From an uncultured bacterium (GTDB lineage: Bacteria; Planctomycetota; UBA1135; GCA-002686595), in NCBI GenBank assembly GCA_937896235.1, contig CALBMX010000034.1, forward strand, positions 1-64,000: a stretch of 64,000 bases of DNA, read 5' to 3'. The position numbers and the translations under genes were made by a program. The notes under the pieces were generated by a model that was not told the origin of the DNA, did no database searches, and worked only from the letters and a program-made list of their open reading frames with translations. The stretch's first letter is position 1, and each line of letters starts with the position of its first letter. Shown in pieces: positions 35,001-43,415 of the stretch.

Positions 35001-35236
35001 GCCTCATCCCCCTCGACTTTTGCGGACCTTGGCGGAGTGCTTTCGGCGCTCGCTCCCATAAGAAGGGCAGCCAGCTTCGCAACAAGGAGTAAGCCTAAGT
35101 AGGCGCCCGCGCCTCGCATGACTGCGATACTGACGGGTGCGTCATTCCATAGCGAAACGAGGGCCCCACCGGCTCCGGCCACAACGGCCAGTCGGCGGGT
35201 CAAGTCTTGCCATGCTGTGTGTAATGAGAATTCCAC
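34997..35236 (-). CDS. small two-TM membrane protein between flhG and fliA
   Basis: A 79-residue protein with two hydrophobic segments, at about 15-30 (RLAVVAGAGGALVSLW) and 38-60 (AVMRGAGAYLGLLLVAKLAALLMG), and a short charged tail. Its stop overlaps the fliA start (ATGA), so the two are translationally coupled. The start is 33 bases after flhG. No family is recognised. Coupling to fliA raises the possibility that it influences FliA level or activity at the membrane, but nothing in the sequence shows that. Confidence 0.6.
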   Translation of the reverse strand: MEFSLHTAWQDLTRRLAVVAGAGGALVSLWNDAPVSIAVMRGAGAYLGLLLVAKLAALLMGASAESTPPRSAKVEGDEA

Positions 35237-35243
35237 GTAGCTT

Positions 35244-35272
35244 TTATCGGTAGGTTGACTCCACAGTCTTTA
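35244..35272 (-). promoter_or_regulatory. weak sigma-28-like promoter inside the flagellar operon
   Basis: On the minus strand ACCGATAA (35244-35251) matches the FliA -10 in 7 of 8 bases. TAAAG starts at 35272, but the spacing is about 2 bases longer than consensus. It lies in the flhG-to-79-residue gap and would allow FliA to boost its own expression. Tentative. Confidence 0.3.
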
Positions 35273-36109
35273 GTTAGAAAGCGGTGTTGTTTTTAGTCCT
35301 GCGAGCGAAGCGACTCGAGCGGCGAGGCGCGCGACGCACTGGCCGGATAAAGATCGCGGTTCCGACAGCACAAAAGGGCGTTGCTGCAAGGAGCTCATGC
35401 GCACGGTCCGGGATTCGGGAATCCATCCTGCAAGGCGTGGATTCCTCGATAGAAACCGTTTCGCCACCTTGGAGAGTCGCAGCGCTAGCCCTTCGGCTTC
35501 GGCGGAACCGGAGACGCGATTCATCACCAGCGATGGCGTGGGCACTTCGATTCCGTGCTCTAGGCCCCAGCGATCCAGCGCCTTGAGGATTCCATAGACG
35601 TCCGTAATCGATGCGGGCTCCGGAGTGGCGACCGCGAGAACAAAGTCCGCGGCTGCGGCAAACGCTAGGACGTCAGGGCCAATGCCTGCGGAGCTGTCAC
35701 CCAAGATGAGGTCGTAGTCGCCCCGTAACGACGCGAGTCCGTCGAACAGCCTCGCGCGCCTCGCGCGATCTGGCCGGCCAAGCTCGCCCGTACCCGAGCT
35801 CCCCGCGAGAAGGCTCGCGCCGTTAGAAAGGGGGAAAATGCACTGCCGGATCTCCTCATCGCCATTGAGGAAGTCCTCAAGGTTTCTAGGTGGGCTTACC
35901 TTCGCCAGAATGTTGAGGTTCGCCAGGCCGAGGTCCAGGTCAACAACAAGGACGCGCAAGCCCAGCTTGCCCATGGCCAATCCAAGATTCAACGTGAGAC
36001 TGGACTTGCCGACGCCGCCCTTTCCACCCGTCAAAAAGACAAAGGGTATAGGCAGGCTAGTTCGCTCTTCGGTGACAATTACGCCAAGGCCTTTCGCTTG
36101 TTCGTTCAC
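35270..36109 (-). CDS. flhG: flagellar number regulator FlhG (MinD-like ATPase)
   Basis: FlhG (FleN/YlxH) is a membrane-associated ATPase that controls flagellar number together with FlhF. The 279 residues begin with the deviant Walker A motif TGGKGGVGKSSLTLNLGLA, followed by LRVLVVDLDLGLANLNILA and DYDLILGDSSAGIG (Walker B region; the usual D-T is D-S here). A DQAGQ/FlhF-binding N-terminal motif is not obvious; the first 15 residues are short. Its start overlaps flhF by 4 bases. The flhF-flhG pair indicates regulated, probably polar flagellation. Confidence 0.95.
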   Translation of the reverse strand: MNEQAKGLGVIVTEERTSLPIPFVFLTGGKGGVGKSSLTLNLGLAMGKLGLRVLVVDLDLGLANLNILAKVSPPRNLEDFLNGDEEIRQCIFPLSNGASLLAGSSGTGELGRPDRARRARLFDGLASLRGDYDLILGDSSAGIGPDVLAFAAAADFVLAVATPEPASITDVYGILKALDRWGLEHGIEVPTPSLVMNRVSGSAEAEGLALRLSKVAKRFLSRNPRLAGWIPESRTVRMSSLQQRPFVLSEPRSLSGQCVARLAARVASLAGLKTTPLSN

Positions 36110-37110
36110 TGGATTTTCCCCGTCAAGAGCAGGTCGGCGAAGCGTGAGGGCGACGCGCGGTGGATGTTTTTGTTTACGTCTTGCCCATCGCAGAGGAACG
36201 AAGCTTCGATTCCGTAGCGGAGGAAGAATTCGAGGGCAATTCCGCTTTCACGGGTCTCGTCAACTTTGGTCAGCACGGCTGACCGTGGGTTCAGGACGGC
36301 GTAGGCGGAGCGCGCCCTCTCGAGCGCATCCTTCCCTGACGCCGCGGATAAAACCAGGTAGGTATCGAGCTCGGCGTGCTTTCCCGCACGCTCAAGGTCG
36401 CGCGCCAAGACCATTAGATTTTCGGTATCAAGAGGGGAGCGCCCGGCCGTGTCTACGAGCAGAACGTCGAAGTCTCCAGCGGCGTCGATCGCAGACGCGA
36501 GCTCTTCCCCCCCATGAGCGACAAAAAGAGGTACCTGAAGCACTTCGGCGTAGGCGCGAAGTTGGTCAACGGCGCCTACTCGATAGGTGTCCATCGTGGC
36601 AAAAGCAATGCGCCGCCCACTCCGAAGTAAGAGCACGGCGAGTTTGGCGAGGCTAGTTGTCTTGCCGACCCCGGTTGGACCGACGACAGCCAAGACCCGT
36701 AAGTTTCCACTCGCCTTGGGTGACGTAGGCTTCTTGAACAGCCGGCCAACGATCTTCGCTGTTGCATCAATTGCGTGGACGCCCTGAGATTGGAGGCGCT
36801 TGACCGGGCCGAGAATACGTTCGACTAAGAGGCTCGAGCAGCCCGAGGCCAACAACCGCTGGCGCACCTCGACAATATCTGCCGACTCCACAAAGCCGCC
36901 CTGCGGTGTAGGTATGCTTCCACGTGGTGCAATACGCTTCTCTTTGCCGGCGGCACCGCCCACTTTGGGTGGGTCGGTAATAGAGAGGGTCACTCCTCCG
37001 CCCGCAATCGTTTCCTGTGCAAGCACGACGGCATCTTCACCACAAACCGAGCGAGCTCGTTGCAGTGCGTCTTCCATCGTCCTTCCTTTTACGCGATGTA
37101 TTTGCATCAT
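36106..37110 (-). CDS. flhF: flagellar placement GTPase FlhF
   Basis: FlhF is an SRP-type GTPase that marks the flagellar assembly site at the pole. The 334-residue protein is compact and has the FlhF B-domain start (MQIHRVKGRTMEDALQRARSVCGEDAVVL), a short linker, then the NG domain. The NG domain shows VVGPTGVGKTTSLAKLA (G1), ATMDTYRVGAVDQLRAYA (G2), LLVDTAGRSPLDTE (G3) and LTKVDETRESG (G4). Its ATG overlaps the flhA stop (TAATG) and it overlaps flhG downstream, so translation of all three is coupled. Confidence 0.96.
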   Translation of the reverse strand: MMQIHRVKGRTMEDALQRARSVCGEDAVVLAQETIAGGGVTLSITDPPKVGGAAGKEKRIAPRGSIPTPQGGFVESADIVEVRQRLLASGCSSLLVERILGPVKRLQSQGVHAIDATAKIVGRLFKKPTSPKASGNLRVLAVVGPTGVGKTTSLAKLAVLLLRSGRRIAFATMDTYRVGAVDQLRAYAEVLQVPLFVAHGGEELASAIDAAGDFDVLLVDTAGRSPLDTENLMVLARDLERAGKHAELDTYLVLSAASGKDALERARSAYAVLNPRSAVLTKVDETRESGIALEFFLRYGIEASFLCDGQDVNKNIHRASPSRFADLLLTGKIQ

Positions 37111-39242
37111 TAGTCATCCATCCTGACTATGCCTTGGGTCTCCACGGACTTCGCGGGGACAACCTCGTTGTAGGACAGCACCGCCACCTTGGGCATGGAG
37201 GCCTGCACAAGCTCGTGCAAGAAGCGACGCACATTCGAACGCACCAGCAAGACGACGTCTTTTCCGCCGGAGGTGGCCCCGGCAACCGTCTCTGCTACGT
37301 TCTCCATAAGTCTCTGTAGCCATGCCGGGTTAACCGGTGCGGCATCGGAGTCTGTTCTGTTCCCAACCGAGGCGGCTAGGCGCGCCTCGAGGACGGGATC
37401 CAAAGTCACTGCATGGACGGTACCGTCGCGGTCGGCGTGCTTCTCGCAGAGCGCGCGGCCAAGGCGCTGACGAACAAGCTCCGACAAAATCTCTGGGTCG
37501 CGACTGCGCGCGACGTTGTCGGAGAGGCTCTCCAGGATCACCGCCATGTTGCGGATCGGAACGGCCTCCCTGAGCAAGTTGCGCAAGACTTGATGAAGCT
37601 CACCGAACGTCATTCGCGTGGGGAGAAGCTCCTCGACGATTGCGGGTGAGGACCTCTTTAGATTCTCGACAAGGTCCATAACGTCATCGCGGGTGACGAG
37701 CTCGCCAAGGGACGCCTGGATGATCTCGGAGAAGTGAGTCACCAAAACACTCGTCGGATCAATCACCGTAAAGCCATTCATCTCCGCCTCGTCCTGCATG
37801 GATTCATGAATCCACCACGCGGGGAGCCCGAAGGTTGGGTCGACCGTTTCTTTGCCCTTCAACTTGCCCGTTGCAAGCCCCCCATCGAGCGCCATAACGT
37901 GGTTTGGCTCTACGGTTCCCCGGGCGATCTCTTGGCCACCAAGAAGAATGCGATAGGCATTTGGTTCGAGGCGCACGTTGTCTTTGATGCGAACTTGGGG
38001 AAGGAGCACGCCGTCCTTCATCGCGATCCGCCGGCGCAGCTGCCCGATGTGATCCAGGATGCCCGTACCGCTCTTATCTTGTACTAGAGAGATCAGGCGA
38101 ATGCCGATTTCCAACGACAGGCGATCTACGTTCAGAAGACCCTCCACCTCGTTGTCGGCCTCTGCGGATTCCGCGGCTTCGTCACTATGAGGCGAACGAT
38201 CCATACCAGGTGAGAAGGTGGTTTCGCCGTCGCCTAGCATGGACTCCGCGTTTTCAACACCTCTTGTTCCTGTCCACAAAACGGCCAAAATACTGGCGAG
38301 CACGAAGAAAGGAATCGCGGGCATTCCCGGGAGAAGCCCGAGGCAGAACACCATGCCCGACGCGATCAAGGTCGCTTTGGGGCGACTGGACACCTGAGCC
38401 AGCAGGTTGCTTCCCAGACTGTGATTTGACTTCGCCTTGGTGACCAATACGGCCGCGGCGGTAGAGACAAAGAGTGCCGGGATCTGCGAGACCAGGCCAT
38501 CTCCAATCGTGAGGTTCGTGTACGTGTCGGCTGCTGCCGCAATCGACTTGCCACTCATCGCGCCAATCGCGATTCCGCCCACTAAGTTGAGCGCTGTAAT
38601 GATTAGGCCAGCGATCGCGTCACCGCGAACGAACTTACTAGCACCATCCATGGCGCCATAAAATTCGGCTTCGCCGGACACGAGCGCCCGCCTGCGCTTG
38701 GCCTCGGCCGAGTCGATCAAACCTGCGTTGAGGTCGGCATCGATAGCCATCTGCTTGCCTGGCATGGCGTCGAGCACGAAGCGTGCGGACACCTCACTAA
38801 TCCGGCCAGCACCTTTGGTGATCACCACAAACTGGATGATGACCAAAATCAGGAAGACGATGATGCCGACGGTGCGGTTGGAACCAACGACATAGGAGCC
38901 GAAGGCCTCGATTACGCTTCCGGCCTTTCCCTCCGAGAGAATCAATCGGGTCGAGGCGACGTTTAGTCCCAATCGAAACAGCGTGACAAACAACAGGATG
39001 GTCGGGAAGGTGGTTAGCTCAGCAGAGCTCTTCACGTTCATCGTGACCAGCAGCAACATCAACGAAATCGTGATGTTGAAGGCCAGCATGATATCGAGCA
39101 CGAACGGGGCAACCGGCGTGAGCAGCGTGAGAAGCATCGCCAAAACGCCGACGCCAACGATCCAGTCCGCGTACCGAACGATCAGAATGCCAAAGCCCTT
39201 GGCTTCGCTATTCGTACCGTTATTGAAATGGGGTTCGGTCAT
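37110..39242 (-). CDS. flhA: flagellar export gate protein FlhA
   Basis: FlhA forms the nonameric export gate of the flagellar type III secretion system. The 710 residues contain about eight N-terminal transmembrane helices (to about residue 330). The conserved cytoplasmic FHIPEP-type loop is visible as VLDAMPGKQMAIDADLNAGLIDSAEAKRRR. The C-terminal cytoplasmic domain starts near DRLSLEIGIRLISLV and includes the chaperone-binding region. Length and order are normal. It lies between flhB and flhF in the canonical order. Confidence 0.97.
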   Translation of the reverse strand: MTEPHFNNGTNSEAKGFGILIVRYADWIVGVGVLAMLLTLLTPVAPFVLDIMLAFNITISLMLLLVTMNVKSSAELTTFPTILLFVTLFRLGLNVASTRLILSEGKAGSVIEAFGSYVVGSNRTVGIIVFLILVIIQFVVITKGAGRISEVSARFVLDAMPGKQMAIDADLNAGLIDSAEAKRRRALVSGEAEFYGAMDGASKFVRGDAIAGLIITALNLVGGIAIGAMSGKSIAAAADTYTNLTIGDGLVSQIPALFVSTAAAVLVTKAKSNHSLGSNLLAQVSSRPKATLIASGMVFCLGLLPGMPAIPFFVLASILAVLWTGTRGVENAESMLGDGETTFSPGMDRSPHSDEAAESAEADNEVEGLLNVDRLSLEIGIRLISLVQDKSGTGILDHIGQLRRRIAMKDGVLLPQVRIKDNVRLEPNAYRILLGGQEIARGTVEPNHVMALDGGLATGKLKGKETVDPTFGLPAWWIHESMQDEAEMNGFTVIDPTSVLVTHFSEIIQASLGELVTRDDVMDLVENLKRSSPAIVEELLPTRMTFGELHQVLRNLLREAVPIRNMAVILESLSDNVARSRDPEILSELVRQRLGRALCEKHADRDGTVHAVTLDPVLEARLAASVGNRTDSDAAPVNPAWLQRLMENVAETVAGATSGGKDVVLLVRSNVRRFLHELVQASMPKVAVLSYNEVVPAKSVETQGIVRMDD

Positions 39243-39254
39243 GATTTAGATCCG

Positions 39255-40361
39255 TTAGACAAGTACTGGAGGCGCTGACTTGTCGGCGCGGTAGACATGG
39301 GCGAGGACAGTTGCCATAGCGGCATACAGGTCCTCGGGAATGGGCTGACCGACTTCGACGTCGGCGTAGAGGGCGCGGGCGAGCGGGCGGTTCTCGTGGC
39401 AGAGAACGCCGCTTTCGCGAGCTACCTTTTTGATGCGCTGGGCCATGAAGTCAACACCCTTCGCCACCACGACCGGGGCGGCTAGAAGAGGGTTTCCATC
39501 TTTGTCTCGGGGGTAGCTGATCGCTACGGCGTAGTGCGTTGGGTTCGTAACGACAGCCGTTGCTTTCGGCACATCGGACATCATGCGATTGTTCGCCATC
39601 TCGCGCTGCATATGGCGAATGCGCGCTTTGAGGTGAGGGTCACCCTCGGTCTGCTTCGACTCCTCTTTGATCTCCTGCTTGCTCATGCGCTGCTCTTTTG
39701 AGAACTGTTGGCGCTGAAACAGGTAGTCGATCAAGGCGAGAAAAATCACGACGACCAGAATCGCCATGACCGTTACAAACAGGATCTTCCCGAGCGCGGA
39801 CATCATGGGCCCAATGTCGGTCATCCCCATCGAGAGTAAGTTGGGAACGTTCATGTAGCCAACCGAAACAACAATGCCGCAGATCAGAATCAGCTTGGCC
39901 ATGGCAAACCCGACCTTGACCCAACCGCGCATGCTGACCATGCGGCTCGCGCCTTGGATTGGATTTAGCTTTGAGAGATCGGCAGCAATCGCTTTGGGAG
40001 TAAATCGAAGCCCCGCTTGAGCCGCACCGGCTAACAGGGTGCCAAACGCTATCGGCGCGGCAATCGCGAGCAGGGGGAGGAACATGTCCCGCCCGAGTTG
40101 ACTCAACACTGCAGAGGCTGCGATGTTGTCTATGTCAGTGCGCGCTAGGCTTGAAGCCATCACCGGCGCAGATCGAAGGACCTGGCCAAAGCTACCCGCA
40201 ACCATCCCGCCGGAGACGAGGAATGCTCCAACTGCCAAGACAAGACCTACGGCGGCAATCATCTCTGTCGAGTAGGCCACCTGACCTTTGTCGCGGGTTT
40301 GGTCCAGCTTGTGGCTGGTTGCCTCTTCCGTCTTTTCGTCCTTAGGTGTTTGATCAGCCAC
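39255..40361 (-). CDS. flhB: flagellar export switch protein FlhB
   Basis: FlhB controls substrate specificity of the export apparatus. The 368 residues begin with the typical KTEEATSHKLDQTRDKGQVAYSTE segment, followed by four transmembrane helices. The cytoplasmic domain carries the autocleavage motif NPTH at residues 273-276 (VVTNPTHYAVAISY) and the downstream LARALYADVEVGQPIPEDLY region. The start overlaps the fliR stop by 8 bases. Confidence 0.97.
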   Translation of the reverse strand: MADQTPKDEKTEEATSHKLDQTRDKGQVAYSTEMIAAVGLVLAVGAFLVSGGMVAGSFGQVLRSAPVMASSLARTDIDNIAASAVLSQLGRDMFLPLLAIAAPIAFGTLLAGAAQAGLRFTPKAIAADLSKLNPIQGASRMVSMRGWVKVGFAMAKLILICGIVVSVGYMNVPNLLSMGMTDIGPMMSALGKILFVTVMAILVVVIFLALIDYLFQRQQFSKEQRMSKQEIKEESKQTEGDPHLKARIRHMQREMANNRMMSDVPKATAVVTNPTHYAVAISYPRDKDGNPLLAAPVVVAKGVDFMAQRIKKVARESGVLCHENRPLARALYADVEVGQPIPEDLYAAMATVLAHVYRADKSAPPVLV

Positions 40362-41151
40362 CGATCACCCGCGCTGTAACGACCTCGCCGGACATTCCGT
40401 CTAGGAGAAGTGAGAGCCACTCGGACTGCAGATCGTAGATGTGCATCAAGGCTGGGGAGATGATGGGTGCAAAGATGTACATCGCGATCATCGAGAGCGC
40501 GACTCGCAACGTAAATCCCATCTCCAGTACGTTGATCTGAGGAACGACCCGCGCGAGTACGCCGATCAAGACCGAGAGCAGCATCAAGAAGATCATGACA
40601 GGCGCTGCGAAGGTGATGCCTGCCTTGAACGTCTCACCGAAGAACTGAACGATCAAGTCCACGATAGACAGCTCTATATTTACTCGACCTACGGGGGCAC
40701 GTTGGAATGAGTCGGCTAGCGCTCTTAGCAGGACGTGATGTCCGTCTACTGCCAAAAACCCGATCAGAAATATTGTGTCGTAAATCCTGGAGACAAGGGC
40801 TGTCTGCACACCCGTTATGGGGTCGGCCTGGTTAGCCATTCCGAGCCCCATTTGGTTCCCGATAAGATCACCCGCCATTCGAGCGATGAGCTCAATAAGG
40901 ATCAAGACAAACGCCAACGAGAGTCCGATCATGAGCTCGCGCAACGCCATGATTCCGAACACAATGGGACTGAGGTCCTGGCTCAAGTCCGCGCCTGTTG
41001 ATCCAAAGAGAAGGAACGAAATCGCGAACACCAAAGAGATCCTATAGCCCGAAAAGGCCGCACCCGTTCCGAGTACAGGAGCGGCTACGAAGAGCGCTCC
41101 CGTTCGAACGAGGTACAGGCCGAAGGCGGCTATGGTTGCAGTGGTGAGCAT
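40354..41151 (-). CDS. fliR: flagellar export protein FliR
   Basis: FliR is an integral part of the FliPQR export pore. The 265 residues have the expected six or so hydrophobic helices, with segments such as LRELMIGLSLAFVLILI, GDLIGNQMGLGMANQADP and PQINVLEMGFTLRVALSMIAM that match the family. It follows fliQ by 25 bases and overlaps flhB by 8, so the genes are co-transcribed. Confidence 0.95.
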   Translation of the reverse strand: MLTTATIAAFGLYLVRTGALFVAAPVLGTGAAFSGYRISLVFAISFLLFGSTGADLSQDLSPIVFGIMALRELMIGLSLAFVLILIELIARMAGDLIGNQMGLGMANQADPITGVQTALVSRIYDTIFLIGFLAVDGHHVLLRALADSFQRAPVGRVNIELSIVDLIVQFFGETFKAGITFAAPVMIFLMLLSVLIGVLARVVPQINVLEMGFTLRVALSMIAMYIFAPIISPALMHIYDLQSEWLSLLLDGMSGEVVTARVIGG

Positions 41152-41176
41152 GGTGAAGGAGGGCCGAAAGTTAGAC

Positions 41177-41455
41177 TTAAGTCAGGCCGAAAGTGTTCAT
41201 TCTCTCGAGCACGCGGTGGGCGTACTCGGTTAGAAGCCCGAGTCCCGGTGCGAGCATCAGGATGGCGATGATCCCCACCACCAACATCTTTGGAACGAGG
41301 CTTAGGGTCTGCTCTTGAATAGAGGTTAGGGCTTGGAAAAGGCTGACGGCCAGGCCGACCAGCAGGCCTCCGATGAGCATGGGTCCAGCGAGCATGAGGG
41401 CGGTCATGAATAGCTCGCGGGCTAGGTCGGTGATAACTAGGTCTAGATTCTGCAT
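41177..41455 (-). CDS. fliQ: flagellar export protein FliQ
   Basis: A 92-residue protein with two transmembrane hairpin helices (LFMTALMLAGPMLIGGLLVG and LVPKMLVVGIIAILMLAPGL) joined by the conserved FQALTSIQEQTLS loop, diagnostic of FliQ. It is part of the FliPQR pore. It lies 13 bases after fliP. Confidence 0.96.
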   Translation of the reverse strand: MQNLDLVITDLARELFMTALMLAGPMLIGGLLVGLAVSLFQALTSIQEQTLSLVPKMLVVGIIAILMLAPGLGLLTEYAHRVLERMNTFGLT

Positions 41456-41468
41456 GGTTGGATTGGCG

Positions 41469-42413
41469 TCAAGCAGCGAAGGAGGTCACGAGGGACGAGA
41501 CGATCAAGTGCCAGCCGTCGACAAGGACAAACAGCAAGATTTTGAATGGTGTGGAGATCATCACTGGGGGCAACATGAACATGCCCATAGAGAGCAACAC
41601 GCTCGAGATCACTAGGTCGATAACGAGGAAGGGCAGGAACAATAAGAAGCCCATTTGAAAGGCCGTCTTTAGTTCACTCAAAATGAATGCGGGAACGACG
41701 ACACGCATGGGTGGCCTGTTCCCGGTAGCGGCTACAGCTGCTGCGGCGCTTCCGACTCCGGTTCCGACGTTGGCCTCTTGTGCACCTGCCGCTTTCGGGT
41801 CTGCGGTACTTGGCGTATTGGGTTCATAGCCAGCCATTCCTGTGAACAGTTCGATTTCACTCTGGCGTGTATTCGCCAACAAGAACACGGAGAGTTCATC
41901 CCAAGCGACATCGGAAGCCTCGCCTGCGGTCAGCTCTTCCTCTTGATAGGGAAGCCACGCCGACTCGTAGATGCTGCTTGCGATGGGCCCCATGACAAAT
42001 GCCGTCAAGAAGAGCGCAAGCCCGATCAACACGGGGTTCGGTGGCAGCTCGTTGATGGACATGGCGCGCCGTACAAACGACAGCACGATCACAATCCGCG
42101 TGAAGCAGGTCACCGTAATCAGGAGTGCCGGCAATACCGACAGCACCGTGAGGATGAGGGCGATCTCCACGGCCGTAGACGCAGGCGCCTCTGGGTCTTT
42201 GCTGCCCTCGCCCTCGGCGAGGGCCTGGTTTGGGCCCATGGCGGCGAGGCCATTGGTAAAACTCGCAACCATCGCGTCGCCAAGGCGCTCCCCCGATGAT
42301 GTGTTCGTCGGTCCGACGAAGCTGCTCTGCGCGTCGAAATCCTGCGCCTGGCTAGAAGCCGAGAACAGGATCGAGAGGCAGAGCCCTAGGATTAGGATCA
42401 AGCGACTACTCAT
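41469..42413 (-). CDS. fliP: flagellar export protein FliP
   Basis: FliP is the main ring of the export pore and has a cleavable signal peptide, seen here in the first 23 residues (LILILGLCLSILFSASSQAQ). The 314 residues include the hallmark LILTVLSVLPALLITVTCFTRIVIVLSFVR and the C-terminal LKTAFQMGFLLFLPFLVIDLVISS and MLPPVMISTPFKILLFVLVDGW segments. An insert of about 40 residues around 205-245 (rich in Ala, Gly, Thr and Pro) falls in the periplasmic loop and makes the protein longer than usual. The start overlaps fliO by 4 bases. Confidence 0.96.
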   Translation of the reverse strand: MSSRLILILGLCLSILFSASSQAQDFDAQSSFVGPTNTSSGERLGDAMVASFTNGLAAMGPNQALAEGEGSKDPEAPASTAVEIALILTVLSVLPALLITVTCFTRIVIVLSFVRRAMSINELPPNPVLIGLALFLTAFVMGPIASSIYESAWLPYQEEELTAGEASDVAWDELSVFLLANTRQSEIELFTGMAGYEPNTPSTADPKAAGAQEANVGTGVGSAAAAVAATGNRPPMRVVVPAFILSELKTAFQMGFLLFLPFLVIDLVISSVLLSMGMFMLPPVMISTPFKILLFVLVDGWHLIVSSLVTSFAA

Positions 42414-43159
42414 CCGACCCAGCCTCCGCCTACAGACTGCCTGTCCGTCGGTACCTCTTTGGGAGGCGAGGCCACTCGGGTGGCAGCTTCCGAGTACGTG
42501 ATTTCGGCGACGGCGGCCGGAGCGGCTGCCTTCGCTTGAGCGGCAGAGACCACTCGCGCCTCGCTGTGACCGCTATGGGCCAGGCTTTTGCGAGCAGAGG
42601 TCAATATGGAAGAGAAGAGGCCGACCTTCGGAGGAGCCGGTGCGGCCGGGATTAGGGCCGCTCCCTCTTCTTTGTTCTTTGGATGCGCAGCCTCGCGGTT
42701 TGCGATGATTTCGAGGTTCCCCTCGACATCTTCCGCAGCGTCGAGCTCGCTGATCAGGGTCACGTCACGCTCGCCCAACCCAAGAACGAAGGTGCGGTCA
42801 TAACAGCGAACGACTGCCAGCTGCCGCTTCCCACCTAAGGGAAGGATATCAACAACACGCATCGAACGTCGCGCAGCGCGACCACGCAGGTTGCCGGTTA
42901 GGACACGGCGGAATCCCCACGCCAGGGCCAGAATCGCAGCAACCAGGCCTAGGCAGACCATGGCATAGCGAGTCATGTCCACACCGGGCAGGCCGGTAGA
43001 TTTCTCCAGGGCGCTGGCAACCTCGGTACCTTCCGAGGTGATTTGAGCGAGGAAGGGCAGCCCAAAAAGGGCTCCCAGGGGGCTAAAAGCCGCGATTGGG
43101 GTGGTGTGGGTGTTGTTTTTCACTGCAGGTTTGGGGAAGACCCGGTTCTCCCGGGGCAT
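42410..43159 (-). CDS. fliO: flagellar biosynthesis protein FliO
   Basis: FliO is a bitopic scaffold for FliP assembly. I start at the ATG at 43159 (MPRENRVFPKPAV..., 249 residues); the frame opens at 43363 but the extra 68 residues look non-coding. One transmembrane helix lies at about residues 68-90 (AMVCLGLVAAILALAWGFRRV). The cytoplasmic FliO domain follows (RSMRVVDILPLGGKRQLAVVR, then YDRTFVLGLGERDVTLISEL). A long Ala-rich tail follows. It is the first gene of the fourteen-gene flagellar operon and is divergent from the glycosyltransferase island. Confidence 0.85.
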   Translation of the reverse strand: MPRENRVFPKPAVKNNTHTTPIAAFSPLGALFGLPFLAQITSEGTEVASALEKSTGLPGVDMTRYAMVCLGLVAAILALAWGFRRVLTGNLRGRAARRSMRVVDILPLGGKRQLAVVRCYDRTFVLGLGERDVTLISELDAAEDVEGNLEIIANREAAHPKNKEEGAALIPAAPAPPKVGLFSSILTSARKSLAHSGHSEARVVSAAQAKAAAPAAVAEITYSEAATRVASPPKEVPTDRQSVGGGWVG

Positions 43160-43415
43160 GCCACCTATCGGACGGCACACCGAAAAGCCTGATAGCACCA
43201 CGCATGCCATCTCCCGTTTTTGGGCGTAAAAACTTCCCTGGGCACCCCTAGGACCCTCTAAAGCATGTTCCTGCCCCCAAGAACCGCCCTTTCCCGGCCT
43301 CGCCCCACTAGTGAGAATTTTCCACATGTAGCGTTTTGCTACACAACCTGAACGCCCATTCACTCGATAGGAGCCGTGTACCGATCCAGAGCAAGAACCA
43401 CCTCTTCAAACTCTC

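Noticed and set aside
43160-43363. N-terminal extension of fliO
   Set aside because: The extra residues look like translated non-coding DNA; the FliO-type sequence starts after the ATG at 43159.
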